A stretch of DNA of 64,000 nt, from assembly GCA_026874595.1 (NCBI GenBank), contig CM049320.1:24714214-24778213 (forward strand), read 5' to 3'. Made by a program: the position numbers and the translations under genes. Within the stretch, counting starts at the first letter, position 1. Each line of letters begins with the position of its first letter. Under the pieces are notes generated by a model. It did not search any database. It was not told the DNA's origin and was given only the letters and a program-made list of their open reading frames with translations. Positions 22,800 through 34,829 of this stretch are shown here, piece after piece. The DNA comes from Sipunculus nudus (Eukaryota; Annelida; Sipuncula; Golfingiida; Sipunculidae).

Positions 22800-25700
22800 G
22801 AGAATATAACTGTCCCTGAAAGCAAAGCTCCGTGGAATTTTGATAAACATGCTTGACCCTGTACTGTTATCTTAAGGTTTTCATGTGTAAACAAGTTTTA
22901 TGCCAATTAATCAATTATATCAATGGTCTTTTTATTTGCATAATCATGAATTAAATCAACTGCATTTTTGCATAATTAATCATAAACAATTATGTGTGCA
23001 CATCCAAGAAGTCAAATTATCCCTATTAACATATTCTGTGCAAGTTATAAGAAAGAAGGGGCAAGAACCAAGTTAGACTGATTTTTCACTTGGTCAATAT
23101 TTTAGGTAAAATTCTAAACAGCATATTTCACGGTAATATATAGGGTACATATAGTAAATGATTAATAGTTGATCATTGGTCGTTTTTATCTTTCAATCAT
23201 GAAATAAGATTTGACTACTAACTCCTACCACTAGTGTAAACTTAATTTTATCTTTCATTCTTCTTGACTAATTGGACTTCACCTTTGAACTTTATACCAG
23301 ATACCACAACAAAGTCAGGGTTTGTTATTTAAAATGGGTACTTTGATAAGATTCAGAAATATTAGTGAAGATTTTATTTTAGTGGTTTTTGTGGGTCAAA
23401 GAAATCCACACATTTATGATTTCAAGCCTTAAAATTTTTATAATTTACCATCCATTGAGAAATGATTCTAACACAGCACCACGAGGTGACTTAATCCTCA
23501 ATTATGAGCATTGATGAGATCCTAATAAAAAAAATTTTAATGCTCAATGTATTTAATTGTTATGCATATGCAGGATGGAGCTTGTTTAAACAAAACTGAA
23601 TGAATGCAGTGTAAGGATACCATCTTATATGCTGTTTGGATGTGCTCATCTTTATTATATTTATGTAGATATTTATAAACAATGAATTATAAATATTTCC
23701 CTACTCTGACCAAAAAATCAAATAGTCAACCATATATTTTTTTTACTGAAAACCACAAAATTTGAAGCCAAAGATAATAACTGAATATACAGTATGACAT
23801 TATTTTAGAGTATTTAAACACACCATGACATACTGCGACATAAAAAGCCATTATTTTTTACATTGGAGAAGTCCTCAAGTTGTGTCACTGTTCTAGCTTC
23901 ACACCTGGCTGGACAACTCAAATTGTTAATGCTGTAAAATGTAACATTATCTGTAAAAGATTTGATTTTACTCTTTTATCCAGCTTTTTTTTCTAAACAA
24001 CAATGACTTAAACACTTGGCATCATTGCCCAATCCGTTGTAAGAATAATTGAGTTTTATTTTCAAAGATTAACAATTTCAACCAATCATTGTTGTACTTA
24101 TTAACTGAAAAAAAAATTCTAGGAATTATAAGAGAGCTGGACATTTAAAACAGATATGGTAAAAATTATTTGGTATGGAGTCCAATTAACTATTTTAATC
24201 TAAAATAAATTATATCAGGGCTATTACCAAGTTCCTGAAGGAATATAGGAATTTTATATGAGCACTTAGACAAAAATATAGGATTTTATAAGAATTTTCA
24301 GAGAGAAATATAGGAATAATGTTTGATTTATCACTACACATTTGTGTTTATGCATGTCAACATCTATTCTCTAGTAGCAATGGGAAGTCTGTTTAAATGG
24401 TTTATGTGGCTGTACTTATAATACCTGCAAATCTGACATGCAAAGTTCTACAATATGGCTGAATGAGTGAATTTTTTCAATAATAACCAGTCTGTACTAC
24501 AATAACTAAGAGTTATATTTGAAACATGATTTTGCAGTGAAAAAAAAGGAAAATATAGATGATTACAGTGTAAATGTTGGAAAAAAATAAGATATTATAG
24601 GAGACATCTTTTTCATATGAAAATATAGGAATATATGGGTAATATAAGGAGATGGTTGTAGAGATGGTTGGAGGGGTCCTTTACACAGTAAGTCAATGGT
24701 ATATCAAAACATATCCATCTTATTAGTCTTTGATTATCTTTACCCATTTCAATACCATCACTCCATCACCACTCTCACCTGATGCCAAAACTTTCAAATG
24801 TCCTGATATCTGCAAAATAGGAGTTTTATCTCTGTATTATGACAATATAATATGACAGTGGCAACTTTCCTACTTAAATAATCTGCACATATATTTTACA
24901 ATTCATGCAGGAATGTATATTGTGGGGTTAATGCACTGTTCTCATTATGGCTGGGGATGATTTGAATTATGGGCATTGATGCTTAGTCAAAGATACCTGA
25001 CACACCCATGAAGTTATATAACCTCTCTGATATGGTCTTGATGTTGGTGATTAAATGGGGCTATAAACAGAATATTACTTTTTTTTGTTTTGTTTTTATT
25101 ATAACTGATTTGTATAATACCACATGCACCTTGTTGTTGGCACAGAGTACATTAAACAAGGATGATGAAAACCATACAAGAAAAATTATCAGTTATTAAT
25201 TAACATTCAGGGTACAGGGTTGTTAATTTCCGAGGAAATAAGCATATTTCCCAGGGCAGTGGGAATTCACATGACTTTCCAAGATATACTGGGGAACACT
25301 AGGAAATACCAGGAATTACTGGGAATTATAGAATTAAGATTCACACTTTCTGAAGTTGTTTTTGTTTTTCTTCTTTAGTTTACAAAGATTTGTGACCAAA
25401 GACAAATCTTGCAGGCTCGTTCTGTTCCCTGTTTTCTAAATTTATCTGTTACCTTACAGCCTTACAGGAGGTAATAATATCACAAGATAATATGACACAC
25501 TTTGATGGGCAATTTTATAAAATTGAATTGACTGAGATTTTAATTACTTAATTTGACTTTGATTTACTTTTTCTTGTCAATAAAGAACACATATACAGAT
25601 TTTTTTTATTTACCAGTCACATGAGTATATCCCAAGTTGGTATTTTGATGTTATTCCCAAAATCAAGTATTTCCAAAGGTAGAAATTCCTGGGACAACAC

Positions 25701-26190
25701 TGCCTGGAAATCAGGTGCCACATATAACCCTAAAGCAATTATTAACTGTATAAACAGCAATAACATCAGAGCTATTCCCACTAGGAAATAACCACTAGGC
25801 CATGTCATTCAAAATAACAATATTTAACATTTACTGCTGTCTAATCTGAGATTTAATTTTACAATAGTCTCTATTAATTCTACCTGTCTGATTTAAGTCT
25901 ACACTAGGTCTGAACTTTTGCACCTCGATGTATGCTGTGATGCCAGTGATCTTTGCTGAGCCAGGATTAGCAGCGAGATTAGCAGTGCTTGAAGACCAGC
26001 AAGGATCACCAATTATTGACAAAATGCATCGATTCTGGTGAGAATAACAGGAGGCCGTCCTGATGGTAAAAACCAGTGTTTTGTCTGGGGTTAGGATACC
26101 TTGGTTGGATGAGCACTTGTGGTTTCATCATTCTTACAGTCTATTCCAATAAGGGTTTTATTAATATTTCAGCCTCCCCATATTTTTTAA
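22800..26190. other. CpG-depleted AT-rich gene desert
   Basis: No gene recognised on either strand. By eye a 1-kb sample (22921-23940) holds about four CpGs. The only structure is a loose recurrence of GGGAATT, AGGAAATACC and CCTGGGA words at 25230-25340 and in reverse at 25620-25810, perhaps an old inverted repeat. Confidence 0.4.
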
Positions 26191-26195
26191 AGAAT

Positions 26196-26212
26196 GGGGG
26201 GGGGGGGGGGGG
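26196..26212. repeat. Poly-G run
   Basis: Seventeen consecutive G. Downstream, 26405-26475 carries three AGGTCA-type half-sites (AAAGGTCACA, TTGACCTTA, CCAAGGTCACA), probably a relic of an AGGTCA-bearing repeat. The remainder to 27010 is unremarkable. Confidence 0.9.
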
Positions 26213-27014
26213 CTGATACATAGAGATCAGTTTGTTTCTTTATTCAAATTTAGGTAAATACTTTTTGTGACTTGACCTACTTTGGTTCCCCTATGGGCAA
26301 AACCATTGATTTAAAAATTTTTTCACTTTTCCTTTTTTATTTCTTTCTTCCATCATTAGATCTCAAATATGACTAACTTATAAAACATTTGGGCAAAATG
26401 TTATTCAAAGGTCACATATTTGTACCTGCTATTCTATGTAACCTTGACCTTATTCCCAAGGTCACACACTTCATAGCTGATCCCCGATTATCACCCTCAG
26501 GGCTAGGCTTCATGGGATTGCATGTGATTGCATACATCTAGTTTAAGATGTTTTTGTACAAGGTTAATATTGAAAATTATCTGTTACTGAATGAGCCAGG
26601 TAATTCAGCAATGTTTTTAAATGGAAACCAACAACCTACCTTGTAAATCAATCATTTGACTGTCTGAGAAAACAGTGTATTTTGCCAAAACCTGTTCATT
26701 TAAATGCTGGACAATGCTTGTGTTACCATAAATATTATTAAATTACACAGTCACTGACAGTTAAGAGTCACCATCCCCTGGCATCACTTCATGTTTATTA
26801 AGGCATCCATGAAGTTGTATGTTATAAAATCAAAAAAGTTGTCATGAAATAATTAATTCTCTACTGCTGTAGCGGTAATACTGTTCTGTCACTGTTATAT
26901 ATACTGAAATGAAACATAAGCTTTTCAAAACACCTTTCAAAACCCTCTGGTGAAACAGACTAAAGAAGGCATCTTTGTGAACCTGATAAAACCTAAACCT
27001 AATTGTATCTATAT

Positions 27015-27180
27015 CAGTGACGGTAGACTTGAGTACGGACTCATGTCCATTTTTTTATGGACTTGGACTCAGACCAGGACTTGAGGGTCCTGTATCCATG
27101 CAGACTTGAACTAGGACTTGGAGGTCAGGACTCTAGAAATCAAAATGAGTCCATCTCAAGTCCAGTGGAAGGAAAGTTCT
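27015..27180 (+). mobile_element. hAT-like MITE relic (GACTCGGACTTGG family)
   Basis: It starts CAGTGACGGTAGACTTGAG, matching the left end of the element at 49882-50380 (CAGTGACGTAAGACCCGAG), and continues with the same GACTTGGACT / AGGACTTG / GAGGTCAGGACTC words. The right end is not found, so this copy is truncated or decayed. Confidence 0.55.
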
Positions 27181-27739
27181 GTCACGTAATTATAATTAAT
27201 TCTTTTAATTAAATGTGTAAAATATCAACAGAAGAAATTAGTATATATATACATTTAAAGTCTAGGCTATTTTGTTGGTACAGGCAAACAAGCCCACCAG
27301 ACTATTTTGCCTCCACAGGTAGAACAGCCCAGTTATTTTATTAATAATTATCATTTAAGCATGATAACTGATTAGTACTAATTGAAAATGTCTTTCATCA
27401 GAAGTGCATTCATGAAAGACAATATTTCACCTCCCACCTCCAATCTCACTTCCATTCCTGTGTTATACCTCCAGTCAGTTTGATCCTTTATGACTAAATC
27501 TCTGGGTAGAACAGAATTCTAAGTAAGAATAGGGAATATTACTTTCCATATATTGACAACGTATGAATGAACCCATGTGCAGAGCTCAGTCAATTAGGGC
27601 CCTCCCAGTTTCTATTATTTAGTACTTCCAAGAGCTCAGGACCTTTCACTCAGTTAGATTGGCCAATAGATTGGGACTCGAGAATAAGTCGAGATACATA
27701 TTGTACATGCTGTCAGTCAATAGACTCTGGGAAATACAG

Positions 27740-29235
27740 GGAAACCTCTCCTTTATGGGCATCTCCCTATTATGACCATCTCCTATTATAGCATCTCTCT
27801 ATTAAAAGCAATTCTCAATTACATACATCTCTCTATTAAACATCACTCATTAAAGGACCTCTCTATTCCTACATCTCTCTATTACAGGAACCTCTATAAA
27901 AGACACCTCTCTATTACAGACACCACTATATCACAGACACCTCTCTATTACCGACACCTCTCTATTACTGACACCTCTCTATTACCGACACATCTCTATT
28001 ACAGACACCTCTCTTTTACTGACACCTCTCTATTACTGACACCTCTGTATTACTGACACCTCTCTATTACTGACACCTCTTTATTACAGACACCTCTCTA
28101 TTACCTACACCTCTCTATTACCGACACCTCTCTATTACTGACACCTCTATGACAGACACCTCTCTATGACAGACACCTCTCTATGAACGACACCTCTCTA
28201 TGACCGACACCTCTCTATTACCGACATATCTCTATTACTGACATATCTCTATTACAGATACCTCTCTATTACAGACAACTCTCTATTACAGACACCTCTA
28301 TATTACCGACACCTCTATGACAGACACCTCTCTATGACAGACACCTCTCTATTACTGACACCTCTCTATCACTGACACCTCTCTATTACAGACACCTCTC
28401 TATTACAGACATATCTGTATCACAGACACTTCTCTTTTACATAAACCTCTCCAGCAGAAACATCTCTATTACAGAAACCTCTCTATTACATACACATCTC
28501 TGTTACAGACACCTCTCTCTTAACGACACATCTCTATTACCGACACATCTCTATTACCGACACATCTCTATTACAGACACAACTCTATTACAGACATATC
28601 TCTATTACAGACATATCTCTATTGCAGACATATCTCTATTGCAGACATATCTCTATTACAGACACCTCTCTATTACAGAAATATCTCTATTACGGACATA
28701 TCTCTATTACAGATACCTCTCTTTTACAGAAACCTCTCTATTGCAGATCCCTTTTTATTACAGAATTCCATTTAATGACAGGCACCTCTATATAACAGAC
28801 ACATCTATTACAGACATATCTGTATCACAGACACTTTTCTTTTACATAAACCTCTCCAGGAGAAACATCTCAATCACAGAAACCTCTCTATTACATACAT
28901 CACTCTATTACAGGCCACTGTCTATTACAGACACCTATCTATTACAGGCATCTCTATCACAGGCACCTCTCTATTACATACATCTCTTTATTATACACAT
29001 CAATCTATTACAGACACCTCTCTTTTACAGTCACCTTTATATTACAGAAACCTCTATTACAATCACCTCTATATTACAGACATCTCTGAATTACATAACT
29101 GTCTATTACACATCTCACTCTGTTACAGGAACTACTCTATTACAGGTCCCTCTCTGTTACAGACACTTTCCTATTAAAGGCATCTCTTTATTATGGGCAC
29201 CTCCTAATTCTAGATATATCTCTATAACAGACAGG
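27740..29235 (+). repeat. 17-bp minisatellite (CACCTCTCTATTACAGA)
   Basis: About 85 tandem units of 17 bp, with CAGA, CTGA, CCGA and CATA variants after TATTA. Units at both edges are more diverged. A stretch of about 95 bp at 28406 recurs at 28811, a secondary duplication inside the array. ORFs of 94 and 208 aa with a 17-aa period are by-products. The unit resembles short 17-bp-spaced words at 17860 and 63815, so it may have expanded from a transposon end. Confidence 0.95.
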
Positions 29236-29339
29236 AGACAACTGAAGAAGTCATGTGACAGGTAGATTAAGAGGTCCTTAAACACTGGATAGGCACCTCT
29301 ATATTACAATCAAAATAAAACAAACATGCAAGGAGATAT

Positions 29340-29600
29340 GCTGCTTGATAGAACAGGTGTAATAGTTATGGCTCTGGACTTGTGACCACAAGGTGTTGGG
29401 TCCAAGCTCAAACACCTGGCAAAGGTCTGTACCACATGGATGCACCCTCTCTACCCAAGAGTGAATGAGTCACAGTCATGAGTGGGAAGCACGTTTGAAT
29501 CAATACCCTTAAAGTGCCTATTCTGTTATGGTTGCACTTGTGTTGAATGCTCCACTGAGGCGTGAGAAGTGCTACAAGAATGAACAGGTTCAAAAGGTAA
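29340..29600 (+). repeat. tRNA-derived SINE candidate
   Basis: The segment AATAGTTATGGCTCTGGACT, TGTGACCACAAGGTGTTGGG and TCCAAGCTC has the layout of the D-arm to T-arm part of a tRNA-derived SINE head with a degenerate B box (GGGTCCAAGCTC). A SINE-like body with GTTTGAATCAATACCC follows. No A-tail or target-site duplication could be defined. Confidence 0.4.
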
Positions 29601-29646
29601 GGCCGACAAAAGATAAAAGTCCAATGAAACTGAAATCATCTGTGAT

Positions 29647-29753
29647 ATCAGACTATAAACCCAGCCTTTTTTCAATCAGACTATAAACCTAGCCTTTTTT
29701 TAATCAGACTATAAACCCAGCCTTTTTTAACCAGACTATAAACCTACCCTTTA
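29647..29753 (+). repeat. 28-bp tandem repeat, four copies
   Basis: Units starting ATCAGACTATAAACCCAGCC followed by a T run begin at 29647, 29675, 29703 and about 29730. Confidence 0.95.
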
Positions 29754-29759
29754 TCTCTA

Positions 29760-30750
29760 CCATTACAATTAAATTTCAAGTGGATATATGTAATTATTTT
29801 GTCACAGACTGGTAAGGTCATGGCAAAACTTAATAAAATTAAAGAATGACAGTTTGACAGAATTGCTGACAGAAATTATCTCAAATGTCCTGTTGTGTCT
29901 TGAATGTTTTTGGATCATTGAGTTGGAACCCCCCACATGTTATAAACACTGACATAAACAAAATGAATAGCCTGTGTGTAGCATGATTGGTATTTGCTAA
30001 GCTATTTTTATAAAAGTTTCAAGGGATTATGTTGAGACATAAAATACCAGAATGGGTGCCTTTACAAAAACACCTGAAAAGTTAGAAAAGTGAGCATAAC
30101 TTAAGAGCTTCCTAAAAAAAGAAATACAATACTTTATATAAAAAAGTTTAAAGGGCAGCAATGAAAAATTAGTTTTAATAGTACTGAGGGTAAGAATATG
30201 AAAGTTAAAAAGAAAAATTAGCTGACTACACAATTACCATTAAAGCTAGCTGCCTCATAACTTGGGTAAAAAGGAAAACAGCACACCCTCATGATAGCTG
30301 CCTACATATTGTTAAACTGTGAAAGTGTAATAGAAAATATAGGTCAAATCATCTGCGTATTACATGGAATTTGCCTGGGTGTGTAGAGTTGTTACATCAT
30401 ACTCGATGTAAACGACATGGATCAGACTTTAACAAGGTGACACGGTCAGCGGAGTACTGTGACAAGTCAAGCACAAGTCCGCTCTGAAACAAAACCTGGT
30501 ATCTTACACATGAAGCTCTGTCATAAATCTGAATGTGGGGACCCTAAAAATGATAGAAAATAGATAAGGCAGATTCCTGTGTGCTTGTCTGCCATGATCC
30601 ATGATTAATAGGGCATGCTGGGAAGACAGACTAACTCCTTGGTTGGTAACCTTAAATCTACACTTTTCTTTGACTGCTTATCTGTCTTGTAAGTATCCTT
30701 GATCATAGTAAACAGTATGTCATGTGATTATAACTATATCTATTTGTAAA
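29760..30750. other. Unique intergenic sequence
   Basis: Mostly AT-rich. 30350-30500 has slightly more CpG (ACTCGATGTAAACGACATGG) and could be a small regulatory element. No gene seen. Confidence 0.3.
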
Positions 30751-30754
30751 TATA

Positions 30755-30757
<3 letters not shown>

Positions 30758-30831
<74 letters not shown>

Positions 30832-30832
30832 G
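30758..30832. repeat. (AT)n microsatellite
   Basis: A nearly uninterrupted AT run of about 75 bp. 30832-31800 is unique AT-rich sequence with a small CT tract at 31390-31410 and no gene. Confidence 0.95.
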
Positions 30833-31799
30833 TACCTTAAATATCACACATTAATATTGAGTTAACTATAAAATGTACTGGAAAAGGGCTATATGTAAAG
30901 TTCTATAATAATGTTGTGCTACATATTGAAACACATGTTTGCAAGTCACATAGTATAATTTATCTTTTGCATCAAATATTGTTCATTTTTGTTTAACATA
31001 GTCTAAATATCATGTTTCATTATACACACCATATGTAAAACTGTATAATTTGTATTGTATAAAAGAAATAACTGAACCATCTATATCAGAATTTCATAAA
31101 GTGTGGCATATATCTGTTTCGAACGAAAAATGTACTATAACATATGGATATCCAAAGCAGGTGTTATAATACTCACTCAAAATAAAGTTCCAATACTAAT
31201 ATCTTTATCTGCTGTATCTATCTTGAATGCATCCCTTTCAATAATATAATCTGAATGTTATATATAACTAGTACTTGTGTTGCTACAGTTTACAAACAGT
31301 AACTGATATGTCTGTATTTTGGTCCCCAAGTCATATCAGTATGCTGTTAACTGTAAAATGGGGGAAAATATGTACATATTGCAGTTCAAACTCTCTCTCT
31401 CTTTCTCTCTCATGCACACACACAAAAATGAATCTATGTAAATTAAGTTTATTTCATTTTCACCATGGCAACTGAAGTTGTGTTATATAACATAAAAGCA
31501 GTGCCTTTTAAATTTTCAATTAAAAGACTTTCCCTTTACATAGCTGTGAAAATTATGATGTGCATAATGATTCTGGACAGCTTTGACTTGAAGTGTGTGT
31601 GTGACTTTGTAATCATAGTGACAATGTGCCATTTTAATTATTGACCATTGATTATTAAGTTCCTAGGCTGAATCAGTTTAATTTAAAAATGACCTTTGAC
31701 TTATGTTTCATGGTTAGTGTAATCATAATATTTACATTATATCAAATGTATATTTTTATTTTTTTTTTTTAGTTTTAAGTATAAAAGTATAAATGTCAT

Positions 31800-31870
31800 A
31801 ATACATATAAATATACATATATATATACATATATATATAAATATATATATATATATTTATATTTACATTT
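31800..31870. repeat. AT-rich imperfect (ATAT) tract
   Basis: Interrupted ATATAC/ATATAT runs. It lies just upstream of the point where CpG frequency rises. Confidence 0.8.
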
Positions 31871-31964
31871 CACACCTGCAATATATATTGTCCACTCATA
31901 AGTAGAATAAAATCTTCTGAAGATCCTAAACAAACCTTACACAATGAAGACATAAATGAAAGAT

Positions 31965-32640
31965 AAAACGTTTTTATTATATTTCACTCATCTACACGAG
32001 ACATCTGGCAGGTTTTATCTACGCACTCTCTTACGTCACCGATGAATAGACGAAAATATAAAGAACAGAACACAGTCCCTGTAAGAACTAAATACATGCA
32101 TGCACTCCAAACTCAATCATTTTGTTACGTAACATAATTGCATCTGATTGTAAAGAAGACAAATTCCTACACTCAGACGTTCAGTCAATCAACCTGACGT
32201 TTATCAATAAACAATTCAATGGCCATCCCTCCTGGGGCCGGGTGGGAGATTGGCCCGTTTCCTATGCACAGCGGAAACTTATAAAGTTGCTAGTCGGGCA
32301 AATAAAAGCACTTACCATGTGTCAGACGACGGGCTTTAGACTTGGATCGCATGGCTGATCTTTCTGCAAGCTGGTTCAGATCGCTCGATCTGTGCTATAT
32401 GTCTATTCGGTTGGACTTATTCAGAACAATTGACAAGCCTGTCAATTGCTACGGCAAACAGACACCTGCGCGCATGCGCTGTACCGCTAACTTAATTACC
32501 GAGTCCTCGCGGCTAACTCCCAGAAGTTTGTTGATGTCATTCAATTAACTGGTCAGCGTGTTTGGTCTTGTACGCGCGTAACAAGCTCAAGGATTTCTGA
32601 AACAAAGGCGGGCAGCTCCAAACAAATAATGCCAGGGCAC
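31965..32640. other. CpG-rich island at the CpG-regime boundary, candidate promoter
   Basis: CpGs become frequent from about 31965 onward. The island contains CGCGCATGCGC at 32469-32479, a strong match to the NRF1 palindrome typical of CpG-island promoters, and GTACGCGCGTAAC near 32570. Overlapping ORFs at 32122-32358 and 32342-32548 have no recognisable domain. A promoter or first exon of an unseen gene is possible. Confidence 0.4.
32469..32479. promoter_or_regulatory. NRF1-type palindromic site
   Basis: CGCGCATGCGC matches ten of the eleven core positions of YGCGCAYGCGC-type NRF1 sites or better. CpG-containing palindromes this long are rare by chance in AT-rich DNA. Confidence 0.45.
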
Positions 32641-33107
32641 CTTTCACCACAATTAGATAGTGGTTGGATGTGGGGGAAAGCTTTGGACCACTTGGTCAAA
32701 GCAGTTCAGCTGATACTGTCGGTTGCCCAAGAGTGGGACCGATTTAATTACGAGAGTTTGGCTCGATTCTGAAGAAATAATTTGAATATGAGATAACTTC
32801 ATGATAAAAAAGTGTTTGAACCGTGTGACCTGATTGCTGTAGTACTTCACTCCCCGAGCAATCCATAAAAAATGGAAAAACATATAATTTTCTTTGGAAA
32901 TCTTTTTACTTACTTGTTAGACAGGATATGAAAACTGACATGTAGTTAAGATAAACAAGTATATGTTTCTCACTGATAAGCAGAAAATAATTAAACAAAT
33001 ATATATCTGTAGCCAAGCTAAGAGAAAAAGAAAGATAGAGTGAGGAGGGTCATCGGTAGTCATATACTAGTACATATTCTAGTCAGCGCTTCCGTCCTCT
33101 TCAGCAG

Positions 33108-33182
33108 GAGCCCCCCCCCCCCTTTATTTTAGGGGGGGGGGGGGGGGTAGAGAATTATGTGTGTGTATGTGTTGGGGGGGGG
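33108..33182. repeat. Poly-C and poly-G runs forming a possible hairpin
   Basis: A C run at about 33112-33122 is followed by a G run at 33133-33147 with CTTTATTTTAG between, so the strand can fold back on itself. A further G run ends at about 33182. Confidence 0.85.
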
Positions 33183-33439
33183 ATCAGCCATTATTGTCTG
33201 TGTGACGCATTTCAAAATTATTACTTTAAGTCTAAGGTTTTATAAAAAAAGCTATTATGTTTCCGGTATATAGGTTAATTCCAATCCATGCAGGTTTAGA
33301 TATATTTTAATAAACTGCCAAATGTAAACCAAAGTATATAATTCCAATTTTTCATATATCTCATTTCCAAATGGAATATAATTCTCTGATTAGCAGGGGG
33401 ATAATTTCATGTACCATCCCCCTGGTTAAAAATAGATAT

Positions 33440-33550
33440 ATACCCCCCCCCCCCCTTTGTATTTTGTATTGACGCCCCTGCATACAGGAGAGAGAGAGAG
33501 AGAGAGAGCGTTGGTGGAGCAGGCTTTACACCCCCCCCCCATCCCCCCAA
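33440..33550. repeat. Poly-C, (GA)n and poly-C cluster
   Basis: C run near 33444-33455, (GA)n at 33488-33508, and C runs at 33531-33548. These are simple sequences only. Confidence 0.9.
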
Positions 33551-33807
33551 CCTTCCGTAATTTTGCGTACTACTTGTACCAGGAATTGTTACAGCCAGTG
33601 AACATATATATTTTATATTTCCCTTAAATACTTTATATATGTACATATTTATAACCAAAAATATAACATATCATCTGTATAAATGTCTTTCTTTCATGTG
33701 TAAATATTTTCATATTTTATTTCATTTATATATATTTCAATTATATGAAATTAAAATTCGTATATTTTGTATAAATTTAAATTTCATATTTATAATTTCA
33801 ATTTCGT

Positions 33808-33809
<2 letters not shown>

Positions 33810-33856
<47 letters not shown>
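33810..33856. repeat. (TA)n microsatellite
   Basis: A 47-bp TA run. An (ATAATA)-rich stretch follows at 33960-34015. Confidence 0.95.
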
Positions 33857-33862
<6 letters not shown>

Positions 33863-34059
33863 TGAGGACTGGAGCAAAGTTTGCATTTTCTATACGCAAG
33901 ATGTCAAAATTCTATTTTGTTTCGATCGTTAAAGAAAAAATAAACAAAATCGACCAGTTGATAATAATTATAATAATAATCATAATGATAATAATAATAT
34001 AATAATAATTTATTTTGTGAAGCGTAAAATCCATGATGATACATGCTCTAAAAAGCTGT

Positions 34060-34825
<766 letters not shown>

Positions 34826-34829
34826 CCTT

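Noticed and set aside
27772..29265. 94- and 208-aa Leu/Tyr/Thr-rich ORFs
   Set aside because: Translations of the 17-bp tandem array.
31900..32100. Chimeric assembly join at the CpG change
   Set aside because: The same repeat families (DR1-bearing repeat, CGCGAA elements, repeats X and Z, hAT-like MITE) occur on both sides, so both parts come from one genome; a join within that genome cannot be excluded without reads.
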